A stretch of DNA of 17,190 nucleotides. Origin: CS4-C045 sp964347545 (GTDB taxonomy: Bacteria > Planctomycetota > Planctomycetia > Pirellulales > UBA7805). Both the position numbers and the translations under genes were made by a program. The notes beneath the pieces are model-generated. The model did not search any database. It saw nothing but the letters and a program-made list of their open reading frames with translations, and was not told the DNA's origin. Shown piece after piece: positions 6,795 to 13,965 of the stretch. The first letter of the stretch is position 1. Each line of letters starts with the position of its first letter. The stretch lies in assembly GCA_964347545.1 (NCBI GenBank), contig CAYFZZ010000301.1, positions 1-17,190 of the forward strand. Reading direction: 5' to 3'.

Positions 6795-7157
6795 ATGAAA
6801 ACGCAAACACTCGCCGCGGTGGGGGTTGCCCTGGGCCTGTTGTGCGGCGTCCAAACGGCACACGCTCAACTGGTGACCGCCTACTATGCACCGACCGTGA
6901 CCTATTACGCGCCCACGCCGACCGTGGCCAATTACGCCCCCAGCTCGTGCTGTGCGCCCGTGACCACGTATTACGCGCCGGCCACCACCGCCTATTACGC
7001 GCCCCGCGTCCCCGTGACGACCTATTACGCGCCCAGCGTGCCGGTGACGACCTACTACGCTCCCAGCGTGCCGGTGACCACGTACTATGGCGGTCCGACG
7101 CTGGTCTACGACCCGACGCGGTTCTGGCCGCGGCGGCGGTGGAGCTGGATGTGGTAA
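6795..7157 (+). CDS. Small exported tyrosine-rich YYAP-repeat protein
   Basis: A 120-residue protein with a clear signal peptide: MKTQTLAAVGVALGLLCGVQ, then TAHA|Q with the predicted cut after Ala24. The mature part is almost entirely degenerate repeats around (T/A)YYAP, with seven copies plus a final TYYGG. Residues 71-100 are three 10-residue units, (R/S)VPVTTYY(AP/GG), also visible in DNA as 30-bp tandem units at 7005-7094. A Cys pair (52-53) and an aromatic/basic end (FWPRRRWSWMW) complete it. Comparable short secreted 'YYAP' proteins are common in planctomycetes, with unknown function; a cell-wall, adhesive or structural role is only a guess. AGGAG lies 7 nt before ATG 6795. It stands alone, with 197 nt upstream and a long non-coding stretch downstream. 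Confidence 0.85.
   Translation: MKTQTLAAVGVALGLLCGVQTAHAQLVTAYYAPTVTYYAPTPTVANYAPSSCCAPVTTYYAPATTAYYAPRVPVTTYYAPSVPVTTYYAPSVPVTTYYGGPTLVYDPTRFWPRRRWSWMW
7005..7094 (+). repeat. 30-bp tandem repeat inside the YYAP gene
   Basis: Three consecutive 30-bp units (7005-7034, 7035-7064, 7065-7094) encode RVPVTTYYAP, SVPVTTYYAP and SVPVTTYYGG. Units 1 and 2 share the core CCSGTGACGACCTAYTACGC; the third differs mostly at synonymous sites and at its end. The pattern indicates recent in-frame duplication, so copy number may vary between strains. Confidence 0.8.
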
Positions 7158-7944
7158 GCCGCGGCGCTGGCCGGGCGTAGGCCACGGACGAGTGCGGGTC
7201 CCCCGCAGGCGGTTCCCCCGGTCAGGAACGGGCCGGCCGCTTGTCGGCCAGAGTTGCCTCCTCGGGGGGATCGTCCCCGTCATCCCGAAGGCGAGGGGCC
7301 AGGCTCCCTCCACGCCGGTGGGTCTCGGCCCGTTCGCGGTCAATGCCCTCCCGCGTTCCTGCCAGCCGCCCCTTCAAATCCTCTTCTTCTTGCTCGTCGT
7401 CCTCCCCGTCCCCCTCTTCTTCCTCCGCCCTCCAGGAAGGAACCGTGCCGTGCGGGGGATCCGCGTCCGCGGGCAAGGGCGGTCGTAGGACCCCACCGAA
7501 TTTTAGGACCGGGAGGAGAACCAGGCTGGTCACGAACTTCAGACGGGATAAATGGCGTCCCAAAGATCTGACTCCGAAAAACAAAAGGGGCAAACAGTCA
7601 GGGCTGGTCCGGCACCCCCCGCCGTTCGCCGGGCCCTGGGGTCCGTTCGTGGCACGCCCTGGTAGCGTGTGAAGGGGCAGGTTTCAGTTTACCCTCAAGG
7701 TTCCCGTTTGTGGTCAACGCCCCGGGGGCGGCCCAAAGTGGGGTGGACCTGCTGGCCCGGGTGAACCCGCCCCCCCACTGGTTGCGTGGGCAAGGTTGGC
7801 TGGAAAGAATGGGTGGCGGTGGGCTGGCACGCAGGCAACGCGGCTCGCTGGCGGGCTGGCCGCCGGGCTGGTCCCCCCAGCGGGGACAGCGGGCGACTTT
7901 CGCGGACGACTTTCAGGATACGGTACACGGCAAAAGGTTTTCGG
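7158..7944. other. Long spacer without a convincing gene (about 790 nt)
   Basis: Between the YYAP gene and lpdA no frame on either strand has a recognisable protein together with a good start. The only notable content is a minus-strand acidic ORF (listed separately), a pyrimidine-rich tract around 7375-7436, and G/C runs in 7600-7860. I found no tRNA-like fold, no obvious riboswitch and no clear promoter for lpdA, although its promoter must lie here or further upstream. Confidence 0.5.
7222..7593 (-). CDS. Doubtful acidic ORF
   Basis: An open minus-strand frame of up to 123 residues. It starts at TTG 7593 without a clear ribosome site; in-frame GTG codons could also be used and there is no ATG. 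The N-terminal part contains a hydrophobic stretch, LKFVTSLVLLPVLKFGGVL. The middle is strikingly acidic, WRAEEEEGDGEDDEQEEEDL, and the end is charged (DDGDDPPEEATLADKRPARS). G/C is favoured at third codon positions in the acidic half, which fits coding. The missing start signals and lack of any known domain weigh against it. The acidic run is simply the complement of the pyrimidine-rich tract, so a non-coding explanation is equally likely. Confidence 0.22.
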   Translation of the reverse strand: MPLLFFGVRSLGRHLSRLKFVTSLVLLPVLKFGGVLRPPLPADADPPHGTVPSWRAEEEEGDGEDDEQEEEDLKGRLAGTREGIDRERAETHRRGGSLAPRLRDDGDDPPEEATLADKRPARS

Positions 7945-9366
7945 ATGCATTCACAGCTGGTCGTACTGGGTGGCGGACCTGGCGGTTATGCCGCGGCGTT
8001 CCTGGCCGCCGACCTGGGATTTGAAGTCACGATTGTCGAAGAAGATGCTCGGCTGGGCGGCACCTGCCTGCTGCGCGGTTGCATCCCTTCCAAGGCCCTC
8101 CTGCATGTGGCCAAGGTGATTCACGAAAGCCAAGATCTGGCCGAGTGGGGTGTGCAGCTGGGCCAGCCGCAGATCGACATGGATCGCATGCGATCCCGCA
8201 AAGAGAAGGTGATCTCGACCTTGACCAAGGGCCTGGCCGAACTGGCCAAGCGCCGCAAGGTCCGGCGGATCCAGGCCCGCGGCACGCTGGAAAGCTCGCA
8301 GTCCCTGCGGCTTGGCGGAGGTGAACCGGCCAGCTATGGCGAGGGGGACGTGTTGAGCTTCGATCATTTGATCCTGGCCACGGGTTCCTCGCCGGCGATG
8401 CCGTCGCTGTTCGATATCGGCAACCCGCGGGTGATGGATTCTACGGCGGCCCTGGAGCTGCCCGACCTGCCCGGCTCCCTCCTGGTCGTCGGGGGCGGCT
8501 ACATCGGGCTGGAGATGGGCACCGTCTACGCCGAACTCGGCTGTCGCGTGACCGTGGTGGAAATGCTGGACGGCCTCCTGCCGGGTGCCGACCGCGACCT
8601 GGTCAAGCCGCTGGGCAAGCGGCTGGAGAGGCTGCTGGAAAACATCTACCTCAAGACCAAGGTCACGGCCCTGATCGATCATGGGGATCAGGTCGAGGTG
8701 ATCTACGACGGCGAAAAGATTGGCAGCGAAAAATTTGATCGAATTCTGGTAGCCACCGGCCGCCGACCCAACAGCCGAAACCTGGGACTGGAAAACACGC
8801 GAGTGCAACTGGATCCGCAGGGGTTTGTGGTGACGGACAAGCAACAGCGGACGGCCGACCCGTACATCCTCGCGATTGGGGACGTGGCGGGCGAGCCGAT
8901 GTTGGCGCACAAGGCGTCGCACGAGGGGAAGGTGGCCGTGGAGGCGCTGGCGGGCGAACCGGCGGAATTTGACAAGCTGGCCATCCCGGCCGTGGTATTC
9001 ACCGATCCGGAGATTGCCTGGGCCGGCCTCACCGAGGAAGAGGCGAAACGGGAAGGCATCCCCTACGAGGCCGCCCAGTATCCGTGGGCCGCCAGCGGAC
9101 GGGCTCAAGCCGTCGGCGCCACGGCCGGATTGACCAAGCTGTTGTTGGAACCGGGTACCGAGCGCGTGCTGGGCGCCGGCCTGGTCGGCAGTGGGGCCGG
9201 CGAGCTGATCGCGGAAACGGTGCTGGCTATCGAAATGGGCTGCACGGCCCGCGACCTGGCCGAATCGATCCACCCCCACCCGACGCTCAGCGAAACCATC
9301 GCCTTTGCCAGCGAAGTGCAGCTAGGCGTGGCCACCGAAGTCTATCGTCCCAAGCGGAAGAAGTAA
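7945..9366 (+). CDS. lpdA: Dihydrolipoyl dehydrogenase (E3)
   Basis: A 473-residue flavoprotein disulfide reductase that reoxidises dihydrolipoyl groups on E2 and passes electrons to NAD+. The FAD-binding GGGPGG is at 9-14, the redox disulfide is GGTCLLRGCIPSKALL (Cys41, Cys46), the NAD-binding motif is VVGGGYIGLEMG (181-192), and the second FAD contact is ILAIGDVAGEPMLAHKA (308-324). The dimer-interface active site is HPHPTLSET (His445, Glu450). There is no N-terminal lipoyl domain. The redox loop reads CLLRGC where most E3s have CLNVGC. I chose ATG 7945 because it begins the Rossmann strand MHSQLVVLGGG and has AAAAGG about 7 nt upstream; an open extension to 7786 looks non-coding. With aceE and aceF downstream it completes a pyruvate dehydrogenase set, although glpD lies between. 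Confidence 0.95.
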   Translation: MHSQLVVLGGGPGGYAAAFLAADLGFEVTIVEEDARLGGTCLLRGCIPSKALLHVAKVIHESQDLAEWGVQLGQPQIDMDRMRSRKEKVISTLTKGLAELAKRRKVRRIQARGTLESSQSLRLGGGEPASYGEGDVLSFDHLILATGSSPAMPSLFDIGNPRVMDSTAALELPDLPGSLLVVGGGYIGLEMGTVYAELGCRVTVVEMLDGLLPGADRDLVKPLGKRLERLLENIYLKTKVTALIDHGDQVEVIYDGEKIGSEKFDRILVATGRRPNSRNLGLENTRVQLDPQGFVVTDKQQRTADPYILAIGDVAGEPMLAHKASHEGKVAVEALAGEPAEFDKLAIPAVVFTDPEIAWAGLTEEEAKREGIPYEAAQYPWAASGRAQAVGATAGLTKLLLEPGTERVLGAGLVGSGAGELIAETVLAIEMGCTARDLAESIHPHPTLSETIAFASEVQLGVATEVYRPKRKK

Positions 9367-9472
9367 GCCGGGATACGAGTCTGCGATGCAACGACAAGCG
9401 CGCACCAAGAAACTCCGGACCGACATACACGGCCTCCAGCAAAAACTGCGATAGGCGTTATTCATTATTCAA

Positions 9473-9483
9473 CCCCTGACCCC
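9473..9483 (-). repeat. GGGGTCAGG-type motif upstream of glpD
   Basis: CCCCTGACCCC, read as GGGGTCAGGGG on the minus strand, sits 12 nt before the glpD start. The same core occurs twice just after glpD in the opposite orientation (11091-11099 and 11118-11126). It follows an AT-rich patch, GTTATTCATTATTCAA (9457-9472), that is unlike the GC-rich surroundings. It may be a remnant of a short dispersed repeat; its meaning is not proven. Confidence 0.45.
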
Positions 9484-9495
9484 AATCGCCTGAGG

Positions 9496-11082
9496 ATGAA
9501 CCGGCAGGAAACTCTGCAGCGGCTGGCCGCGGTCACCGAACCGTACGACATGATCGTCATCGGGGGTGGCGCGACCGGCCTGGGAACGGCCGTGGACGCC
9601 AGCCAGCGGGGATACCGGGTGCTGCTGGTGGAACAGGCGGATTTCGCCAAAGGCACCAGTAGCCGCAGCACCAAGCTGATCCACGGGGGCGTGCGGTACC
9701 TGAGGCAGGGAAAAATCTCCCTGGTGCTTTCGGCCCTCAAGGAAAGGGGCCTCCTGTTGAGAAATGCCCCGCACCTGGTCCATCCGCTGCAGTTCATGAT
9801 CCCCGGATACCGATGGTGGGAAGTCCCGTACTACGGCATGGGCTTGAAGGTCTATGACCGCTTGGCCGGCCGCTGGTCCCTGGGCCGGTCCCACGGGGTG
9901 TCGCGCGAGGAGGCCTTGCGGCGGATGCCCACCCTCGAACCCGCCGGACTTCGCGGAGGGGTCGTCTACCAGGATGGCCAGTTCGACGACGCGCGGCTCA
10001 GCATCAACCTCGCGGAAACGGCGGCCGAGCAGGGGGCGGATGTGCTGAACTACGTCCAGTGCGTCGGCCTGATCAAGGAAGGGGGCAAAGTCTCGGGTAT
10101 CCAGGCTCAAGACGTGCTGAGCGGACAGCAGCATGAAGTCCCGGCGCGGGTCGTGGTGAATGCCACGGGCGTGTTTGTCGACGATGTGATGAACATGGAC
10201 GATCGACACCATCCCCGCCTCCTGACCTTCAGTCAGGGCATCCACCTGGTCCTGCCACGGGAGTTTCTTCCCGGAAACTGCGCTCTGATGGTTCCCAAAA
10301 CGGACGATGGCCGCGTGCTGTTCGCCATCCCGTGGCACGGACGCGTGGTGGTCGGGACGACCGATACCGAAGTGGAAGCTGCTTCGCTGGAGCCCGTGGC
10401 CATGGAGCGGGAGCGGAGCTTTGTCATGAGTCATATCGCTCAATACTTGTCCCGTGATCCGAGCGACGAGGACGTGCTGTCCGTGTTCGCCGGCCTGCGT
10501 CCCCTGGTCCGCTCGGGCAAAGGACACAGCACGGCTCGCCTCTCCCGTGACCACACGATCGTCGTCAGCGACGCCAACCTGGTCACCGTTGCCGGCGGCA
10601 AGTGGACCACGTATCGCCAGATGGCCCAGGATACCGTGAATCGAGCCGCGGAAGTGGGAGGTCTGGAGAAACGGGCCTCCGCCACACAGAACCTCAGGAT
10701 TCACGGAGCGACCGAGGCAAGGGCATCCCGCGCGAGCCTGGCCGTGTATGGTGCGGATGCCGATGCCGTGGCGGCGGTCTGCCGCACGGAACCGGGGATG
10801 GACCAACCCCTTCATCCCAGGCTCCCGTACCAGCAAGGGGAAGTCCGCTGGCATGCCCGCCAGGAGATGGCCATGACCGTGGACGACGTGTTGGCTCGTC
10901 GCACCCGGGCGCTGTTTCTCGACGCTCGAGCCAGCATTGAGGCGGCCGCCACCACCGCCGCTCTGCTGGCCAGCGAACACGGCCACCCCCCCGAGTGGGA
11001 AGCAGAGCAGGTACGCCGCTTTACAGAGATGGCGCGGCGGTACGTCTATACCGACGCGGCATTGGTGGCGGCCAAGGTGTAA
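9496..11082 (+). CDS. glpD: FAD-dependent glycerol-3-phosphate dehydrogenase
   Basis: A 528-residue membrane-associated flavoenzyme that oxidises sn-glycerol-3-phosphate to dihydroxyacetone phosphate and feeds electrons to quinone. The FAD-binding motif IVIGGGATGLGTAVDAS lies at 20-36. It is followed by the GlpD signature GTSSRSTKLIHGGVRYLRQG (53-72), then YQDGQFDDARLSINLA, a VVNATGVFVDDV segment, FAIPWHGRVVVGTTDTE, FAGLRPLV and the FAD-closing VTVAGGKWTTYRQMA. The C-terminal alpha-helical DAO_C domain begins near residue 390, with DDVLARRTRALFLD. Length is typical. ATG 9496 is the only reasonable start in frame; GAGG abuts it with almost no spacer, so initiation may be weak. It sits between lpdA (129 nt) and aceE (146 nt), flanked on both sides by GGGGTCAGG motifs, as if placed into a pyruvate dehydrogenase cluster. 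No glpK or glpF is nearby. Confidence 0.93.
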   Translation: MNRQETLQRLAAVTEPYDMIVIGGGATGLGTAVDASQRGYRVLLVEQADFAKGTSSRSTKLIHGGVRYLRQGKISLVLSALKERGLLLRNAPHLVHPLQFMIPGYRWWEVPYYGMGLKVYDRLAGRWSLGRSHGVSREEALRRMPTLEPAGLRGGVVYQDGQFDDARLSINLAETAAEQGADVLNYVQCVGLIKEGGKVSGIQAQDVLSGQQHEVPARVVVNATGVFVDDVMNMDDRHHPRLLTFSQGIHLVLPREFLPGNCALMVPKTDDGRVLFAIPWHGRVVVGTTDTEVEAASLEPVAMERERSFVMSHIAQYLSRDPSDEDVLSVFAGLRPLVRSGKGHSTARLSRDHTIVVSDANLVTVAGGKWTTYRQMAQDTVNRAAEVGGLEKRASATQNLRIHGATEARASRASLAVYGADADAVAAVCRTEPGMDQPLHPRLPYQQGEVRWHARQEMAMTVDDVLARRTRALFLDARASIEAAATTAALLASEHGHPPEWEAEQVRRFTEMARRYVYTDAALVAAKV

Positions 11083-11090
11083 GAAGGCAC

Positions 11091-11139
11091 GGGGTCAGGA
11101 CACCTTGAGAAGAAGAGGGGGTCAGGGCATCTTTTCTGG
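11091..11139 (+). repeat. Direct repeat with GGGGTCAGG core after glpD
   Basis: Two imperfect copies, 27 nt apart: GGGGTCAGGACACCTT (11091-11106) and GGGGTCAGGGCATCTT (11118-11133), with 14 of 16 identical, separated by a purine-rich GAGAAGAAGAG. The core is the inverse of the motif before glpD. From memory, similar strings (GGTGTCCTGACCCC) occur as short dispersed repeats tied to IS200-like/RAYT transposases in several GC-rich phyla. That link is a recollection, and no transposase is present here. Confidence 0.5.
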
Positions 11140-11152
11140 CCGGCGAACGGCC
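11138..11152 (+). terminator. Weak hairpin downstream of glpD
   Basis: GGCCG-GCGAA-CGGCC forms a 5-bp all-GC stem with a 5-nt loop, followed by TTT (11153-11155). It lies 56 nt after the glpD stop and directly before the putative aceE promoter, where a terminator would be expected. The stem is short and the T-run minimal, so it is a weak candidate. Confidence 0.25.
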
Positions 11153-11181
11153 TTTACCTCTGTCGGCGGGTCGCGGAGAAT
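11153..11181 (+). promoter_or_regulatory. Candidate sigma-70-type promoter of aceE
   Basis: TTTACC (11153-11158, 4 of 6 to TTGACA) and GAGAAT (11176-11181, 4 of 6 to TATAAT) are separated by exactly 17 nt. The implied start near 11188 leaves a leader of about 40 nt before ATG 11229. An independent promoter here would uncouple aceE-aceF from glpD. Matches are moderate. Confidence 0.4.
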
Positions 11182-11228
11182 AAAAGGCTCGGATGGTGCT
11201 CAGGTGAATCTGGTAAGGAGCCGTGCGG

Positions 11229-13919
11229 ATGGCAGCCGAGATTGACATCAAGAAGTCCGCCAGCAGCGACATCGATCCGGCGGAAACGGGTGAGTGGCTC
11301 GATTCGCTGAAATATGTGCTGGAGAGCAAAGGTCCTCAGCGCGTGCAGTATCTGTTGTCGGTGCTGGACGAGTACGCTCATCAGCAGGGCGTCGAGCTGC
11401 CGTTTACGGCCAACACGCCCTACATCAATTCGATCCCGGTCGACCAGCAGCCGGTTTATCCGGGCAACCGGGAGATTGAGCGGCGGATCAAGAGCATCAT
11501 CCGTTGGAATGCGATGGCGATGGTCGTGCGGGCCAATCGCGACTTTTCCGGCATCGGCGGTCACATCTCGACCTACGCCTCCTCGGCCACCTTGTACGAA
11601 GTCGGTTTCCATCATTTCTTTCGCGGCAACCGCGATTTCACGGGGGACCAGATTTACTTCCAGGGGCACGCGTCGCCCGGCGTCTACGCTCGGGCCTTTC
11701 TGGAAGGCCGGCTGACCGAAGAACACCTGGTCAACTTCCGCCGCGAGCTGCCGGCAGGCACCGGCCTCTCCTCCTATCCCCATCCCTGGCTGATGCCCGA
11801 CTTCTGGGAATACCCGACCGTCTCCATGGGCCTGGCCCCGATCATGGCCATCTACCAGGCGCGGTTCAACGAATACCTCCGCGATCGCGGCATCCTCGAT
11901 ACGTCCGGCCGCAAGGTGTGGGCTTTTCTGGGAGACGGGGAATGCGACGAACCGGAAACCCTGGGAGCCATCACCTTGGCCTCCCGCGAAATGCTGGACA
12001 ACCTGATCTTCGTCATCAACTGCAACCTCCAGCGCTTGGACGGCCCGGTCCGCGGCAACGGCAAGATTATCCAGGAGCTGGAGGCTATCTTCCGCGGTGC
12101 CGGCTGGAACGTGATCAAGGTCATCTGGGGCGACGACTGGGACCCGCTGCTGGCCCAGGACGAGGAAGGCATGTTGGCTAAGCGGATGATGGAAGTGGTC
12201 GACGGCGAATACCAGAAGTACACCGTGGCGGGCGGCCAGTACATCCGCGAAAACTTCTTTGGCAAGTATCCCCAGCTGCTGGAGATGGTCAAAAAGTACT
12301 CGGACGAAAAGCTGGAACGCATGCGCCGCGGCGGGCACGATCCGGAAAAGGTTTATGCCGCCTTCCAGGCGGCGACCGAAACGGTCGGCCGGCCCACGGT
12401 GATCCTGGCCAAAACGATCAAAGGGTACGGGATGGGCGAAGCGGGCGAGGGGCGGAACATCTCGCACCAGCAGAAAAAGCTGAACGAGGAAGAGCTGCGT
12501 GAATTCCGCAGCCGCTTCGGGATCCCCATTTCGGACGACGATGTGGCCCATGCGCCATTTTACAAGCCGGCCGATGACAGCCCGGAAATGAACTACCTCC
12601 GCCAGCGGCGGGAGGCCCTGGGCGGCTTCGTCCCCAGCCGCTCGACCCAGCCAGTCACCCTGGAGGTGCCCCCCCTAACCGAATACGAAGAATTCCTGGC
12701 CGGCAGCAAGGGCAAGGAGATGTCCACCACGATGGGGCTGGTGCGGTTGCTGAGCAAGCTGTTGCGCGACCAGCGGGTGGGCCGGCACATCGTGCCCATC
12801 GTTCCGGACGAATCGCGGACCTTCGGCATGGAGGGCATGTTTCGCCAGTGCGGCATTTACGCTCATGCCGGTCAGCTGTACGAGCCGGTCGATTCGGAAC
12901 AGTTGCTGTACTACAAGGAAGCCCGCGACGGGCAGATCCTGGAAGAGGGGATCACCGAGGCCGGCAGCATGGCCTCCTTCATTGCCGCCGGTACCAGCTA
13001 TGCGGCTCACGGGATCCCCATGATCCCCTTCTTCATCTACTACTCGATGTTCGGCTTCCAGCGGATCGGTGACTTGATCTGGGCCGCCGCCGATTGTCGC
13101 GCGCGGGGATTCCTGATCGGCGGGACCGCCGGCCGCACGACACTCAACGGCGAAGGCCTCCAACACCAGGACGGCCACAGCCTGCTGAACGCCATCGCCT
13201 TCCCCACCGTGCGGGCCTACGATCCGGCCTTCTCTTACGAGACAACCGCCATCGTCTTCGACGGGCTGAGGCGGATGTATGCCGACAACGAAGAGGCCAT
13301 CTATTACCTGACCGTCGAAAACGATAACTACCAGCACCCCCCCATCCCGGAAGGGGAGCATGTCGTCGACGGCATCATTCGAGGGATGTACAAGTTTTCC
13401 AGCGTGGCGGCTGACGGGGGCCGGCCGACCGTGCAACTGTTGGGCAGCGGAGCCATCCTCCGCAGCGCCCTGGAAGCTCAACAGCTGCTGGCCGAAAAAT
13501 ACGGAATCGGCAGCGATGTCTACAGCGTGACCAGCTACGGGCAACTGGCCCGCGACGCCGAGGCATGCGATCGCTGGAACCGGCTCCACCCCACAGAAAA
13601 GCCGAAGAAGTCCTACCTCGAGCAGCTGGTTGCCGATGGCTCAGGCCCCTTCATCGCCTCCTCGGACTACGTCCGCGCGGTCTCCATGCAGATCAGCCCC
13701 TGGATACCCGGTGGGCTGTACGCCCTGGGGACCGATGGCCTGGGACGCAGCGAGACCCGCGCGGAACTGCGGCGGCATTTTGAGGTCGATGCGGCCAGTA
13801 TCGCTGTGGCCGCCATGTACCAGCTGGCCCAACGGGGCCAGGCCCAGGCCGCCGAGGTCCGGCAGGTGATCCAGGATCTGGAAATGGATCCGGATAAAAT
13901 CGATCCGATGTATGCTTGA
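11229..13919 (+). CDS. aceE: Pyruvate dehydrogenase E1 component, homodimeric type
   Basis: An 896-residue thiamine-diphosphate enzyme that decarboxylates pyruvate and acetylates the lipoyl arm of E2. The size matches gamma-proteobacterial AceE (about 887). The N-terminal region contains GGHISTYASSATLYEVGFHH (about 110-129). The ThDP-Mg motif runs from GDGECDEPETLG (235-246) to NCNLQRLDGP (264-273). The loop GRNISHQQKKL carries His413, matching the catalytic-loop His407 of the E. coli enzyme. A later segment EGITEAGSMASFIAAGTSY is the conserved cofactor-glutamate region. The C-terminus ends DPDKIDPMYA. I prefer ATG 11229 (AAGGAG 8 nt upstream) over GTG 11223, which lies only 2 nt from that site. 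aceF follows 46 nt downstream, across a heptamer repeat. Confidence 0.95.
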   Translation: MAAEIDIKKSASSDIDPAETGEWLDSLKYVLESKGPQRVQYLLSVLDEYAHQQGVELPFTANTPYINSIPVDQQPVYPGNREIERRIKSIIRWNAMAMVVRANRDFSGIGGHISTYASSATLYEVGFHHFFRGNRDFTGDQIYFQGHASPGVYARAFLEGRLTEEHLVNFRRELPAGTGLSSYPHPWLMPDFWEYPTVSMGLAPIMAIYQARFNEYLRDRGILDTSGRKVWAFLGDGECDEPETLGAITLASREMLDNLIFVINCNLQRLDGPVRGNGKIIQELEAIFRGAGWNVIKVIWGDDWDPLLAQDEEGMLAKRMMEVVDGEYQKYTVAGGQYIRENFFGKYPQLLEMVKKYSDEKLERMRRGGHDPEKVYAAFQAATETVGRPTVILAKTIKGYGMGEAGEGRNISHQQKKLNEEELREFRSRFGIPISDDDVAHAPFYKPADDSPEMNYLRQRREALGGFVPSRSTQPVTLEVPPLTEYEEFLAGSKGKEMSTTMGLVRLLSKLLRDQRVGRHIVPIVPDESRTFGMEGMFRQCGIYAHAGQLYEPVDSEQLLYYKEARDGQILEEGITEAGSMASFIAAGTSYAAHGIPMIPFFIYYSMFGFQRIGDLIWAAADCRARGFLIGGTAGRTTLNGEGLQHQDGHSLLNAIAFPTVRAYDPAFSYETTAIVFDGLRRMYADNEEAIYYLTVENDNYQHPPIPEGEHVVDGIIRGMYKFSSVAADGGRPTVQLLGSGAILRSALEAQQLLAEKYGIGSDVYSVTSYGQLARDAEACDRWNRLHPTEKPKKSYLEQLVADGSGPFIASSDYVRAVSMQISPWIPGGLYALGTDGLGRSETRAELRRHFEVDAASIAVAAMYQLAQRGQAQAAEVRQVIQDLEMDPDKIDPMYA

Positions 13920-13920
13920 G

Positions 13921-13962
13921 GAGTGAGTGGTGAGGGGTGAGGGGTGAGTGGTGAGTGGTGAG
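13921..13962 (+). repeat. Heptamer tandem repeat (KGGTGAG)6 in the aceE-aceF spacer
   Basis: Six 7-nt units fill almost the whole spacer: GAGTGAG, TGGTGAG, GGGTGAG, GGGTGAG, TGGTGAG, TGGTGAG, then TTG and the ATG of aceF at 13966. The plus strand contains no C throughout. Every unit carries a GGTGAG/GTGAG Shine-Dalgarno-like core, so the array doubles as a stack of ribosome sites. Its several GG and GGGG tracts could also form a two-tier G-quadruplex in the mRNA. Similar G/T/A heptamer runs recur, as I remember, in planctomycete intergenic DNA. Confidence 0.85.
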
Positions 13963-13965
13963 TTG

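Noticed and set aside
9386..9454. A 22-residue ORF (MQRQARTKKLRTDIHGLQQK and two more residues) between lpdA and glpD
   Set aside because: It has no ribosome site, no known family and a length well within chance; at most it is a remnant.
9469..10986. A long minus-strand frame (505 codons) opposite glpD
   Set aside because: glpD carries all FAD and substrate motifs on the other strand; the antisense product is His/Gly/Arg-rich without any recognisable domain.
11154..12551. A long minus-strand frame opposite the start of aceE
   Set aside because: It is the mirror of conserved AceE codons and has no independent start signal or domain.
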